This document shows positions 54,783 through 63,980 of a stretch of 64,000 nt of DNA, one piece after another. Every line of letters begins with the position of its first letter. Positions within the stretch are counted from its first letter, which is position 1. A program made the position numbers and the translations under genes. Below the pieces are notes generated by a model that was given only the letters and a program-made list of their open reading frames with translations, did no database searches and had not been told where the DNA came from. Location: the NCBI GenBank assembly GCA_900105225.1, contig LT629764.1:5228501-5292500 (forward strand). The letters are read 5' to 3'. The stretch comes from Paenibacillaceae bacterium GAS479 (lineage in GTDB: Bacteria; Bacillota; Bacilli; Paenibacillales; Paenibacillaceae).

Positions 54783-57428
54783 ATGGAAACGATTATAAAC
54801 AAGAAGATGCAGCGAAATGGAATGGCTCTAGGCGGAATTGGTGCAGGAACGGTAGAAATCAATCAAAATGGCGTGCTGAAGGATTGGCATATATTTAACT
54901 TGGGGCAATGGGCATCCAGAGAGGCTAAAAAATACAAGCTGGAAAACCTGTACGATTACGATACAAATGTAATGCCTTTTTATATCCGCACCAAACAAGG
55001 GACGGATATGCCGAAATTCAGAAAACTGTCTCATGACTTGGATGGCGGAGAGTTTCGGTCGATGATGTATTCCTGGCACAAAGAAGTCAAAGAAATACAC
55101 TATGAGGCGTCTTTTCCAATCAGTGAGCTTAATTACCTGGATGAAAGTCTTCCCGTTAAAATTCGTTCGGAGTTTACTTCTCCTTTTGTACCTTTAGATT
55201 CTCGTATAAGCGGAACTCCAGGGTTCTATGCGACTTTTTCGATTGAAAACACCAGCGACGAGAATGTCGAAGTATCCCTGCTCGGAAAACTGAAAAACCC
55301 GATTAATAGAGGGTTGAGTAACCGGGAGCTGAGAAATCGCCTTCACAAAAACGATGATCGTGTTTCCGTTACAATGAGCAGCGATTCGAAAGACTCTCAC
55401 CAACAAAACGGGAGTATTAGCTTTTCCGTCGGCGGTGGAGATAACAGTTATATTCAAGGCGATTTCTCCAGCTACTTTGCTAATTTTGTGTTAGAGGGCG
55501 AATTTGGCGTTACGGAGCAATCGTATCTGTTTGACTTTAGAGAGACGGGCAAGCTGCCGAACTTAGGGACGGAGACCTTTCCTGGACATATCGTCCAGAT
55601 AACCGATGACGGTCTGCAGCAATTGAACGATCTGCAGATTAACGAGCTGATGTCACATATTCTTGAAATAGCTAGCTCAAATCCTCCTTATCAACGCATT
55701 CTTGAGATCGATCAAGCGCTGTTGGCGGATAGAGCCGGGAAAGTAAAATTTATTCGCGTCATCAGAGAACAAATGAATAGCATCCTTAAAGATGCCGAAG
55801 GGCATGAGGCTTGGGGAGATGCCGCGCTTTGTTCCAGTGTTATGTTAAAACCGGGAGAGAAAAAGGAAATTCAGTTTATCGTTTCTTGGTATTTCCCGAA
55901 TCACTTTAGCGATCAAGGCAGCTTTGTCGGGCATATGTACACGAATTGGTTCAAGGACGCCAAGGAAGTTAATGACTATCTGAGCGCCAATTCGAACGAT
56001 ATTTTAAATAAGGTGAAAACGTTCGCGAATGAGGTAGTCGCTTCTGACACTCATACTTCTTTCGTGAACAATTGGACGAATCAATTAAATACCGTAATTA
56101 AAAGCTCATGGTGGTCTAAACAAGGGGATTTTTCCATCTGGGAAGGTTATGGAAGCTGCGGATTTCATACGATGGATATTACGTATCAGGGATCGTTTAA
56201 TCTATTGGCGCTATTCCCCGACCTACAACTAGGGCAGATGGAGCTGGGGGCAAAGTTTCAAAGAGAAGACGGGAGAGTGCATCATTTCTTTACTCCCGAT
56301 TTTTGTTCCGTAGATAACGGGTTTGATCGCGTGGATATGAATCCGCAATACGTCTTGCTCGTTTGCCGCGATTATCTTTGGACCGGCAATATCGACTATG
56401 TGCGAAGACTTTGGGATTCCATCGTACTGGCTATGGACAGCATTGAAAAAATAGACCAGGACGGAGATTGTTTGCCGGATACGGAGACCGCAAGCAATAC
56501 GTATGATGCGTGGCAATTCAAAGGAACGCCGTCTTATATAAGCAGCTTGTGGTTGGCGGCTTTGCTTGCGGCCTCCCGCCTGGCAGATGATCTTGGGGAA
56601 GAGCAGCTTAAAATCAAATGGCAGAATATGCTGGAAATTGGAAAAAAGAATTTTGAACAGAAGTTATGGAATGACGAGTATTTTAGCTTGTGGGTGGATG
56701 GCGAAGTAAGAGATGAGTGCTGCATGGCGGATCAAATTGACGGACAGTGGTTTGCGCAGCTGATCGGATTAGGCCATTTCATCCCGGAAGAGCTGACGCA
56801 AAAAGCGCTGAAAGCTGTATTTAAGCATAATTACCACACGGAGACGGGACTCATCAATGCGGTATACCCGAAGCATGCCAAGCCGACGTTATATACCCAT
56901 CGCAATGTTCAGGCAGAGGCCAATTGGTCGGGTATTGAGTTCGCTTTTGTATCGGCCTTAATGGAGTATGGATATGTTGATGAGGCGATTGAGTTATCCC
57001 ATAATGTGGATCAAAGATATTTTCATGCGGGAAGAATATTTAATCATGAAGAATGCGGCGATCATTACTACCGGGCAATGGCGGGATGGTCGATCCTATT
57101 ATCTGCTTCGGGCTTTAAATTGGATGTTCCAAAAAGCACGGTTACGTTTGTTCCTCCAGTGGAGAGCATTCAAGCTCCTTGGTTTGCGCCTTCCGGGTAT
57201 GGCCGCTTCATTAAGAAGCAGGATACTTTTGAGCTCCAGTGTACGGTCGGCGAAATAAGCTTTCAAACACTCGTTCTGAATATCAAGTCAATTGAACAAG
57301 TACAGGTCAATGGCGAGAATTTGAATTTCGAATTCATTGAAAATGCAGACCGCACAATCATAAAATTTGATGGAATCATCACGCTCAAACCCGATATGAA
57401 ATTAGTCGCGCACCGGGAAGCTCAATAA
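54783..57428 (+). CDS. GH116 beta-glycosidase (GBA2-like)
   Basis: This 881-aa enzyme has no signal peptide. The N-terminal beta-sandwich (GIGAGTVEINQNGVLKDWHIFN, GTPGFYATFSIENTSDENVEV) and the alpha/alpha barrel match non-lysosomal glucosylceramidase proteins. E454 in WEGYGSCGFHTMD is the candidate nucleophile and D575 in NTYDAW the candidate acid; SALMEYGYVDEA and a C-terminal beta domain complete it. It should cleave beta-glucosides or beta-xylosides inside the cell. AGGAGGG precedes the ATG. The AraC regulator downstream is convergent and probably controls it. Confidence 0.88.
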   Translation: METIINKKMQRNGMALGGIGAGTVEINQNGVLKDWHIFNLGQWASREAKKYKLENLYDYDTNVMPFYIRTKQGTDMPKFRKLSHDLDGGEFRSMMYSWHKEVKEIHYEASFPISELNYLDESLPVKIRSEFTSPFVPLDSRISGTPGFYATFSIENTSDENVEVSLLGKLKNPINRGLSNRELRNRLHKNDDRVSVTMSSDSKDSHQQNGSISFSVGGGDNSYIQGDFSSYFANFVLEGEFGVTEQSYLFDFRETGKLPNLGTETFPGHIVQITDDGLQQLNDLQINELMSHILEIASSNPPYQRILEIDQALLADRAGKVKFIRVIREQMNSILKDAEGHEAWGDAALCSSVMLKPGEKKEIQFIVSWYFPNHFSDQGSFVGHMYTNWFKDAKEVNDYLSANSNDILNKVKTFANEVVASDTHTSFVNNWTNQLNTVIKSSWWSKQGDFSIWEGYGSCGFHTMDITYQGSFNLLALFPDLQLGQMELGAKFQREDGRVHHFFTPDFCSVDNGFDRVDMNPQYVLLVCRDYLWTGNIDYVRRLWDSIVLAMDSIEKIDQDGDCLPDTETASNTYDAWQFKGTPSYISSLWLAALLAASRLADDLGEEQLKIKWQNMLEIGKKNFEQKLWNDEYFSLWVDGEVRDECCMADQIDGQWFAQLIGLGHFIPEELTQKALKAVFKHNYHTETGLINAVYPKHAKPTLYTHRNVQAEANWSGIEFAFVSALMEYGYVDEAIELSHNVDQRYFHAGRIFNHEECGDHYYRAMAGWSILLSASGFKLDVPKSTVTFVPPVESIQAPWFAPSGYGRFIKKQDTFELQCTVGEISFQTLVLNIKSIEQVQVNGENLNFEFIENADRTIIKFDGIITLKPDMKLVAHREAQ

Positions 57429-57440
57429 ATAAGCATTGTA

Positions 57441-57484
57441 AAAACAAGGTATTACCGCTTCCAAAGGGTATTACCTTGTTTTGT
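57441..57484. terminator. Terminator between convergent GH116 and AraC genes
   Basis: AAACAAGGTATTACC and GGTATTACCTTGTTT arms (one mismatch), with T and A runs on both sides. Confidence 0.75.
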
Positions 57485-58343
57485 CTAATAGGGAGTTGTC
57501 TTCTTGCTTCCATAGCTCCTGACTTTTATATACTTGTGGAGAATGAAATCTTAGTTTTTTAAATATTTTGGAGAAATATAACGGATCGTTGAAGCCAGTG
57601 GAGCGGGCAATCTCAGAAATATTCAGATCGGAGTGTTTCATCAGCTCACAGGCTCGAGAGATTCTAATATTCATTAAGTATTGCTTGGGAGAAACCTTCA
57701 TATACTTTTTAAAAATAGAACAAAAATAGCTGCGATTAAACCCTAAGCGGTCGGCAAGCTCGGATATTTTAAAATCGTGCATATATTGATGCTGAATATA
57801 TTGCACAGCTTGCAGCACATGTATATTCTCTTTGCTTAAATTCATGCTATTTTTATTATTTTTATTGTGTTGCTCTGTTAATAGGGAAAAGAAAATATAC
57901 AATAGCCCTAAGCTTTTAATATAAGGAACGGAATAATTGCTGGAAGATTGAATGATAGCTGACATATTATCGATTAAAAGACCGTCATCATCGAAATGAA
58001 ACAAGCGATTCTCATCGTTCAAGCCGCAATGCTCTAGATATTGTAAAGTATTCAGTCCATGGAAGCCTACCCAGTAGCAATGCCAAGGGTCGTCTTCCTC
58101 TACACCGTAGTATACGACTTCTCCTGGATAAATAACAAAACCGTCTCCTTTGCTCACTTCGTAGGTTCGGTTCTTCGTTATAAACTTCCCTTTCCCGCTA
58201 TCGATGTAATGGATCAGATAATAATCTCTTGCAGCCGGCCCAACATGATAGTTAGGGCGGTACTGCTCTGCACCGCATTCGTATAAGGCCAGATCGACAT
58301 TGCTTCTGTCATCTGTTTTGCGGGAAGTGAATGAGTAATTCAT
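57471..58343 (-). CDS. AraC-family transcriptional regulator
   Basis: A 290-aa regulator: an N-terminal cupin sugar-sensing domain (YHVGPAARDYYLIHYIDSGKG, DGFVIYPGEVVYYG) and a C-terminal double helix-turn-helix (KISELADRLGFNRSYFCSIFKKYMKVSPKQYLM, NISEIARSTGFNDPLYFSKIFKKLR). It is convergent with the GH116 gene, its likely target, activated by the glycoside released. Confidence 0.93.
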   Translation of the reverse strand: MNYSFTSRKTDDRSNVDLALYECGAEQYRPNYHVGPAARDYYLIHYIDSGKGKFITKNRTYEVSKGDGFVIYPGEVVYYGVEEDDPWHCYWVGFHGLNTLQYLEHCGLNDENRLFHFDDDGLLIDNMSAIIQSSSNYSVPYIKSLGLLYIFFSLLTEQHNKNNKNSMNLSKENIHVLQAVQYIQHQYMHDFKISELADRLGFNRSYFCSIFKKYMKVSPKQYLMNIRISRACELMKHSDLNISEIARSTGFNDPLYFSKIFKKLRFHSPQVYKSQELWKQEDNSLLDKTR

Positions 58344-58512
58344 CGGGAAACCTCCAATTATTAATACATATAATATACACGTCCAATGCTAAAATCAAAT
58401 AGTCGCAAATATATCTCAATTTCAATGGGATGGACTATAAAGAATCTACTAATCTAATTCAAAAGTCTAATTATAAAGCTTATCAACTCACACGACCGAA
58501 GCTTTAATAAGT

Positions 58513-58586
58513 GACGGATTGTAATATGAAGTGTGACATCTGAAAAACAAAAAGGCCCATGCTGGTTTCGTGTACAATGGAATCAC
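58513..58586. mobile_element. Truncated end of an IS30-family element
   Basis: About 74 bases match the right end of the IS30 element at 13658-14728 (inverted orientation) with three substitutions near 58534, 58539 and 58574. The match includes the terminal GACGGATTGT and runs to GGAATCAC, where it stops abruptly. No transposase is left. The break joins directly to an ABC exporter remnant. Confidence 0.85.
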
Positions 58587-59100
58587 ATCGTGTTCTCCTA
58601 TCCGGGTAAGCGGAGCGCGATTATATTCACGCTTGTCGCGGGCAGCGCGACCGTTCATATGGGCATGATCGATCTAGGAACCGTAGTGTTCATTGTGCTC
58701 CTGCAATCGCAAATCAACAATGACGTATTGTTGATGACCAACTCGTACCATCAGCTGCAGTATGCAACGGTCGCCGCGTCGCGCGTCGCGCGTCAAGGAG
58801 ATCCTTGACCGTCCCGGGGAACGAATTCGGGAAAGTACGGCAATGCCGGACGCAAACGCGAAGCATGCGATCGATATGCGATGCGTCACGGTGTCGTACG
58901 ATACGGATTCGCCCGTCATTAACAATATGTCCTTGCAAGGGAAAAGCTGGCGATTGTCGACGGGAGCGGTGGAGGCAAGACGATGCTGATTCGCTATTTG
59001 ATGGAACTCGCGGAAGCGGACAACGGAGACATTCGTTTATTCGGGCAGCCGCGGGAGCGGTATTCGCAGGAAGCGGTACGAGAATTTATTGCATACGTAA
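58587..59100 (+). pseudogene. ABC exporter pseudogene fragment
   Basis: Starting within the membrane domain (MGMIDLGTVVFIVLLQSQINNDV, YHQLQYATVAASRV), it continues in a shifted frame (VKEILDRPGERIRES, CVTVSYDTDSPVINNMSL), and in a third frame reaches the ATPase domain (KLAIVDGSGGGKTMLIRYLMEL, Walker A). A direct 7-base repeat, GCGCGTC twice (58781-58794), accounts for the first frameshift. The remaining ATPase (signature, Walker B) is absent. The base composition is more GC-rich than its neighbours. Confidence 0.8.
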
Positions 59101-59174
59101 TAGGGGTTTAGAGTTGGAATGTTGCTCAGCGTTCAGAAGAAATCAACAATATTACTGGAAAAGGACGGGATGGT

Positions 59175-59597
59175 ATGAATGGACAAGAAGTAATCGAAAT
59201 AGAGGGTTCATCTTTCGTGCTGTTAGTTAAAAATGTGGAGCAAACCGTTAAATTTTATACTAGTATAGGTTTTGAACATGAGGTAGTTGGTGAAAAGGTG
59301 CCGTTCCATCATCTTAATAAAGGCAAGCTGACTCTCATTCTTTGTGAAGCGAGAGAAGAAGACGAGGTGAAACCGCTCAGTTCCCGTTATGAGGAGCAAT
59401 ATTTTGATCTTTATTTATACACGAATGCAGTGGATTTACTTGCTCAAGAAATAATGGATAAAAATATAACCATCGTTCGAAAGCCGAATTACACAAGTCA
59501 TTGGAGTGAATTTACATTCCGAGATATCAACGGCTATCAAATTGCCATTGGTGGAGGAGTTGTAAATAAAGATCTTATTACAAATGGACTGTTTTAA
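59175..59597 (+). CDS. VOC-superfamily (bleomycin-resistance/glyoxalase-like) protein
   Basis: A 140-aa VOC-fold protein (EIEGSSFVLLVKNVEQTVKFYTSIGFEHEVVG, RDINGYQIAIGGG). It is distant from the VOC protein at 31009. Such proteins may bind or degrade toxic compounds; the specific role is unknown. GGGATGG precedes the ATG weakly. Confidence 0.8.
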   Translation: MNGQEVIEIEGSSFVLLVKNVEQTVKFYTSIGFEHEVVGEKVPFHHLNKGKLTLILCEAREEDEVKPLSSRYEEQYFDLYLYTNAVDLLAQEIMDKNITIVRKPNYTSHWSEFTFRDINGYQIAIGGGVVNKDLITNGLF

Positions 59598-59761
59598 TCA
59601 ACAAACATAACTTAGAGTAGCTATTATGACAGCCCTTAAGTATCGTCCTCCAGAGAACGCGACCGTTGGGGGTACAAACACAAGAAAAAGCAATTTGGAT
59701 TGATTCCGAATTGCTTTTCTACTGTTAGAAAGGGAACTTATAAAAAAACAGAACGAAAAGT

Positions 59762-59784
59762 CATATGGTGTATGACACCATATG
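59762..59784. promoter_or_regulatory. 23-bp perfect palindrome, copy 1
   Basis: CATATGGTGT and its exact inverse complement ACACCATATG flank a 3-base centre. This is an operator-like site upstream of the recombinase operon. Confidence 0.6.
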
Positions 59785-59894
59785 AAATTTTGTATATATA
59801 AGGGGATAAACTCAATTTACATACATATGTACAAAATACTATATAATATTAATTTCTAAGTTTTGTTGATTAGCCTATGATTCTACTGTATTTT

Positions 59895-59917
59895 CATATA
59901 GTGTTACACATCATATG
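59895..59917. promoter_or_regulatory. 23-bp palindrome, copy 2
   Basis: CATATAGTGT, a 3-base centre, and an arm ending CATATG match copy 1 at 18 of 23 positions. The spacing centre to centre is 133 bases. It lies just before the terminator at 59919. Confidence 0.5.
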
Positions 59918-59918
59918 T

Positions 59919-59957
59919 GGACATCCGTTTCATTGGAGCGGAAATGTCCTTTTTTTG
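59919..59957 (+). terminator. Terminator directly before the recombinase operon
   Basis: GGACAT and ATGTCC arms with an inner CCG/CGG pair, followed by T8. Its position, between the promoter-like region and tnpA, would attenuate transcription into the transposase genes. Confidence 0.6.
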
Positions 59958-59980
59958 TGTAAATAGAGGTGGAGGTAGTG

Positions 59981-61342
59981 GTGGAGGAAATGGCTTCGTT
60001 TTTTCATGCATATTGTCCTGAAGGAGTGAACAGCAAATACCGTCTCATTGTTTTTGACGATAAGAAGGAGGCGTTCATTCCTCTTACAGAGTTTTATCAC
60101 GATCAGTTCAACAGGATCAGTGAGAGTTCCGTAATCGCTTATTTAAACACCTTAGAGCCATTCTTTTATTGGTTAAAGTACAAAAGCTACTACAAAGCCA
60201 GAAAGGTTTCTTGGGATGATGATCCAGAGGCTGTTAAGGAAGCGGTAAGGCAATATTTAATAGAACAGATGAATTGTAAGATTCGTGGCAGAGACGGACA
60301 TGAAGGCGTGTACTTAACGAGTAAAAGCTCCAAAACTGTTCAGCTGTTTCTGTCCGCTATTAAAGGTTTTTATAAAACCATGATTCGCTTAAAGAAGTAT
60401 ACACAGGCCAATCCACTAATCGATTTAGAATATAAAGATAGTGTTTCTGAACAACCAGGGGAAAGAGGGAACAGACCAAGGATGCCCAAAGCGGCAGGTA
60501 CCGAGGAACCGCTATCTTTCAGAAAACAAACAGATTCTTATTTTAAGATCATTAATGAAGAATGGGTACCTGAGATCATTGGAGATTGGGATCTGCCATA
60601 CCGCATTTACCAGGCTGGGGATACTCAGGGTTGGCGACTAAGGGATGAAGTAATAACCAGATTTATGTTTGAAACAGGGGCGAGAATATCTGAGATATTA
60701 GAGCTTACCGTTGGGGATTACAGAAAACGTTCGGATATCCATGAACTAGCTGCTACGAATAAAGGCAGCTTTAAGCGACGAATCAAGTTCATTCGGATAT
60801 CTCCTGAAACATTAAAGTTATTAATAAAATACGTGAACTCAGAGCGACGTCATTTCGCAAGCACACAAGTAAAATTCAACGACTTACCTGATGGCGAACC
60901 ATTATTTTTATCAACCAGGGGTACTCCATACACATACTCAGCTTTTTATTCAAATTGGTCTACCATCACCAAAAATGCCGGGATCAAACTAAATCCACAT
61001 AAAGCAAGGCATTGGTTTGTGACTTCCATGTTGCGCGGCATTTATGAGCAATCTGAAACAGCTGCCCAAATCGAAGACAAGAAGAAGCAGCTTATTGAAT
61101 ATATGAAATGGCGAGACCCAGAGACATTAAGCGTGTATGAGCATTATTACGATGAACAGAAATTCCGAGATTTACATGAGAAGCTTCAGGAGAGCTACAT
61201 GCAACGCGAGAAAGAGTATTTCAAATCAGCTAAGAAGCGCTCAGTGGTCAAATCACCTGAAATACTTACGGCTTTTGAGCTTAAGAGCTCCGAGGAGAAA
61301 CAAGACTGGTTAAATGAATTTTTTGAAGGGATGGAACCGTAG
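59981..61342 (+). CDS. tnpA: Tn554-like tyrosine recombinase TnpA
   Basis: A tyrosine recombinase of about 453 aa. Catalytic motifs: first Arg in ETGARISEILELTVGDY, HKARHWFVTSML (His-x-x-Arg), and the nucleophile Tyr in LSVYEHYYDEQ. The N-terminal half carries a SAM-like core-binding domain. The start is one of the GTG codons at 59969, 59978 or 59981 or ATG 59990; GTG 59981, 5 bases after GGAGG, is preferred. It overlaps tnpB by one base. With TnpB and TnpC it forms the Tn554-type transposition set; it is longer than Tn554 TnpA (about 360 aa). Confidence 0.85.
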   Translation: MEEMASFFHAYCPEGVNSKYRLIVFDDKKEAFIPLTEFYHDQFNRISESSVIAYLNTLEPFFYWLKYKSYYKARKVSWDDDPEAVKEAVRQYLIEQMNCKIRGRDGHEGVYLTSKSSKTVQLFLSAIKGFYKTMIRLKKYTQANPLIDLEYKDSVSEQPGERGNRPRMPKAAGTEEPLSFRKQTDSYFKIINEEWVPEIIGDWDLPYRIYQAGDTQGWRLRDEVITRFMFETGARISEILELTVGDYRKRSDIHELAATNKGSFKRRIKFIRISPETLKLLIKYVNSERRHFASTQVKFNDLPDGEPLFLSTRGTPYTYSAFYSNWSTITKNAGIKLNPHKARHWFVTSMLRGIYEQSETAAQIEDKKKQLIEYMKWRDPETLSVYEHYYDEQKFRDLHEKLQESYMQREKEYFKSAKKRSVVKSPEILTAFELKSSEEKQDWLNEFFEGMEP

Positions 61343-61917
61343 TGTCTACAGCAGTGCAATTACAAGAGGAAATCCAAGACAAAACCTGGGGAGCCCTTCT
61401 TAGCGGTAAAATATCGGAGGGACTGTTACTTTTGTCTGATCCAAACGGAGATTACTACTGGGATAAAGTTGAGGAGAAAAATATCAAATATTTTGTTCGG
61501 CAATGTGCAGCTCATCCGTGGGCAAACCATTTTGCATTAGCGCTTATATGTTTGTCCGACCGAAATTTAACACCACAATCGATTATGAATATTACGAGTT
61601 CTCTGAATGCTCGATTTCGGGATTTGTTCAATCATTATAAGCTATCGGCCATGGAGGAGTTTTTGCCAACGCACATAGAGCAGTACGTAACAGGTCAAAT
61701 TCTGCCTGATCATTCTGATCGACAACGGCAATCTATTTTAACAGGGTACAACACCTTTATGTTTAACCTGAAAAAATGGTTAGGTACGAAGTTTAGCGAT
61801 GAAAAGCAGGCTGCACTTTCCGTGTACCTTCTTCCTAATCTTCCTTATGACAATCGAGATTTTAATGCCCGTACAAAGGCGATTACTAATGCAAAAACCA
61901 AGACACTTCGGCAGTAA
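61342..61917 (+). pseudogene. tnpB: Tn554-like TnpB, N-terminal part before a frameshift
   Basis: A 191-aa frame with the N-terminal domain of TnpB, a SAM-like binding region (SIMNITSSLNARFRDLF, ILTGYNTFMFNLKKWLG). It ends at 61917 soon after NARTKAITNAKTK. The recombinase domain continues in the -1 frame from 61890, so one base has been lost, most likely from a run of five A at 61893-61897 (a run of six would restore a 706-aa protein). GTG start overlapping tnpA. It is not a separate gene by function. Confidence 0.8.
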
Positions 61918-63461
61918 CTCCGTTATTGCCTGAAATAAGGGCTGAGGGGCATCTTAGATGGAATCAAGTTAGCCGGCTGCGTGAAGCTTACCGTAAGGTC
62001 ATTATGAACGTTAGAGAGCAGCGTTTGGCGCTCCCAGTAGAATTTCATTACGACGAATCAGAATATGTTGGTGAACGATGGCATTTTATTCTTAGAGACC
62101 TTAAAGGCTTTGGCCAGTTCCAAGGTGAGAATAAGTGTTACAGAGATTTCAAAGATGAGGACTGCGTTCTTGAGTTTGTTAAAGCAGAAAAGTTAGAGGA
62201 CGGGTCTGAAGGTGAGGGGCCGTGGTTTTTAGAGCTTCTAAGGCTAAGGCTGTTGGGTAACTGGGCCCCTGAGCAAGTCTCGGATGAACGAAGAGAAAAA
62301 ATAGTTGATTATCTTAATCATTGGGGGTACGAGATAGAAGATGGTGGGAAAATACCCTCCCCATTTTCTACCAGGAACCCAGGCCTGCTGGTTCAAGGAT
62401 TTGACGTAACACGAACTGCCAAGATTACGAATAAGCTCCTAATTAACATCGAGCCAATCTATGTGGCGTGTACGTTTGCAAGATTTGCACTCGACATTAT
62501 AACATCCTCTGGTGCCAGAATTAATGAACTGCTGCAAATTAGTTATGATAAAGACTGCTGTGTGGTGACGGTAGATAAAAGTGTTAGTCCGCCAAGAAAA
62601 AACTACATTTTCCGATTGATCCCTAAAGGCAGAGAAGAGCCAGAGAACTATTATTTGCCAGAAGAAGTCTTTAAGTTTATGTCAGAAATCTTGAAAATGC
62701 TTAAGGAATCCTATAAGTCCGATTCCATTCCAGAAGTCGATTATGATGTTGATAGCAGAAAACATCTATTGCCGCCGAAAAAATATATTTTTCAGTACCA
62801 ATCGAGACACGTTAACGTTATAACACTTAATGCGATCCTTCGTTTTCTTTTACATGGTATTGTGATTCAATCTGCAGAAGGCAATCAAGTTGTTTTGAAA
62901 GCTCATCTGTTGAGACATGCATTTGCGACACATGCGGTTCAAACGGAAAAAATACCGGTCGACATTGTGAAAACGCTGCTCCATCAAAAGGACATTGAGG
63001 TGACTTCATACTATTCTGCACCAACAGCTCAACAGGTTTCCGAATCAATAAACTCGCTTCACGAAAACTGGATTTCATATGTCGATATCCAAAAGGGTAT
63101 TCTTAGGGGACCGGAAGAGCTTAAAGAGCTTTTTGAAGATTACCGCGAAAAGGTAGGAACCATGTCAAAGGTTGTGGGAGGCATATGTACAATTGACTCT
63201 GTATGCCCGACTAAAATGGCATGTGTTGGATGTGGAGCGAAAGTACCTCGACCGGAGTTTAAAGAAGAAATAACAGCCTTTTATAATTGGGCAGATGAAA
63301 GCGAAAAACGATTTGAGCAACTGGGCTTACTCCTTGAAGCCAAGAAGATGAAAATCTCAAAAAATAGAGCTAAAAACGAATTAAAGGAAATCCAGTTGAT
63401 AGAAAAATCTCAAAAGGATGAAATATATGCGCCACAAATCCGTTTCACCTCAAGCAAATGA
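61890..63461 (+). pseudogene. tnpB: Tn554-like TnpB, catalytic part after the frameshift
   Basis: The frame is open from 61890; its first in-frame start is TTG 61926, with no real ribosome site. It holds a tyrosine recombinase domain (TSSGARINELLQISYD with the first Arg, HLLRHAFATHAV with His-x-x-Arg, HQKDIEVTSYYS with the His and Tyr) and a Cys-rich C-terminus (GGICTIDSVCPTKMACVGCGAKV), typical of TnpB. A polypeptide from TTG 61926 would be 511 aa and lack the N-terminal domain. Whether full TnpB is made depends on a correction such as slippage or on the sequence being wrong here. Confidence 0.8.
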
Positions 63462-63897
63462 TCGGGAATGGCTTGAATCTTTATACGATAAAAAGAGAAG
63501 TCGCTCTTATGAATTTGGAGTTAAAGCAATTACAGTTCTTCTTAATGAAGGAAAAACTGTTTCCTACAGAACAGTCGCACAAAGGTCTAAGGAAATTGAT
63601 CCAGATGGAAGGGGAATTCACCAGAATACGATTACTAATAATAAAGAACTTCATGATTATTTTCTTCAATTTAGTACCACTAAAACATATAAGCCTCGTA
63701 AGAAAGCAAATAAGTCTCTTCTGGACGATTTAGATGCATTCAAACACATTAAACTTGACCGTGATGTAGAACGTGTTAGACAACGATATATGCAATTAAC
63801 AAAATCAGATTTAGTTGAATTGATTATTCGAATGGAACAATACATCTCTCATCAAAATAAAAATTGGTTAAAAAATGAGTTTGAGAAATTTCAATAA
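63427..63897 (+). CDS. tnpC: Tn554-like TnpC
   Basis: A 156-aa basic protein (NDREWLESLYDKKRSRSYEFGVKAITVLLNEGKTVSYRTVAQRSKEID, helix-turn-helix-like) with a C-terminal coiled-coil-like helix (RVRQRYMQLTKSDLVELIIRMEQYI). It resembles TnpC/DUF6262 proteins that assist Tn554 transposition. The ATG at 63427 follows AAAGGA; an ATG at 63418 lies inside that site. It overlaps tnpB by 35 bases. Confidence 0.8.
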   Translation: MRHKSVSPQANDREWLESLYDKKRSRSYEFGVKAITVLLNEGKTVSYRTVAQRSKEIDPDGRGIHQNTITNNKELHDYFLQFSTTKTYKPRKKANKSLLDDLDAFKHIKLDRDVERVRQRYMQLTKSDLVELIIRMEQYISHQNKNWLKNEFEKFQ

Positions 63898-63976
63898 GCG
63901 CAGATCTAACAGTTATCTTGCGAAGTACAAATGGCTTTATAAGTTGAGAAATCATGAAAGTGAGAAAAAGGAGTAA
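63875..63976 (+). CDS. Possible small basic protein
   Basis: A 33-codon frame overlaps the end of tnpC and ends just before the next gene. The product is Arg/Lys/Tyr-rich (RRSNSYLAKYKWLYKLRNHE). There is no clear ribosome site, so its reality is unsure. Confidence 0.25.
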   Translation: MSLRNFNKRRSNSYLAKYKWLYKLRNHESEKKE

Positions 63977-63980
63977 TCGT

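Larger units (their letters stand above)
59598..59968. other. Left-end leader of the Tn554-like transposon
   Basis: AT-rich, 370 bases. It contains a terminator for the VOC gene (AAAAGCAATT arm near 59686 and AATTGCTTTT near 59709), then two copies of an operator-like palindrome, a promoter-like area near 59816-59847 (TTTACA and TATAAT, spacer 20), and another terminator immediately before tnpA. The transposon's left boundary is probably in here, but no terminal repeat is expected for this family. Confidence 0.6.

Noticed and set aside
61893-61899. Programmed -1 ribosomal frameshift in tnpB
   Set aside because: The zero-frame codons GCA AAA ACC do not form an X-XXY-YYZ slippery heptamer and no clear stimulatory hairpin was seen; a lost base in the A run is simpler.
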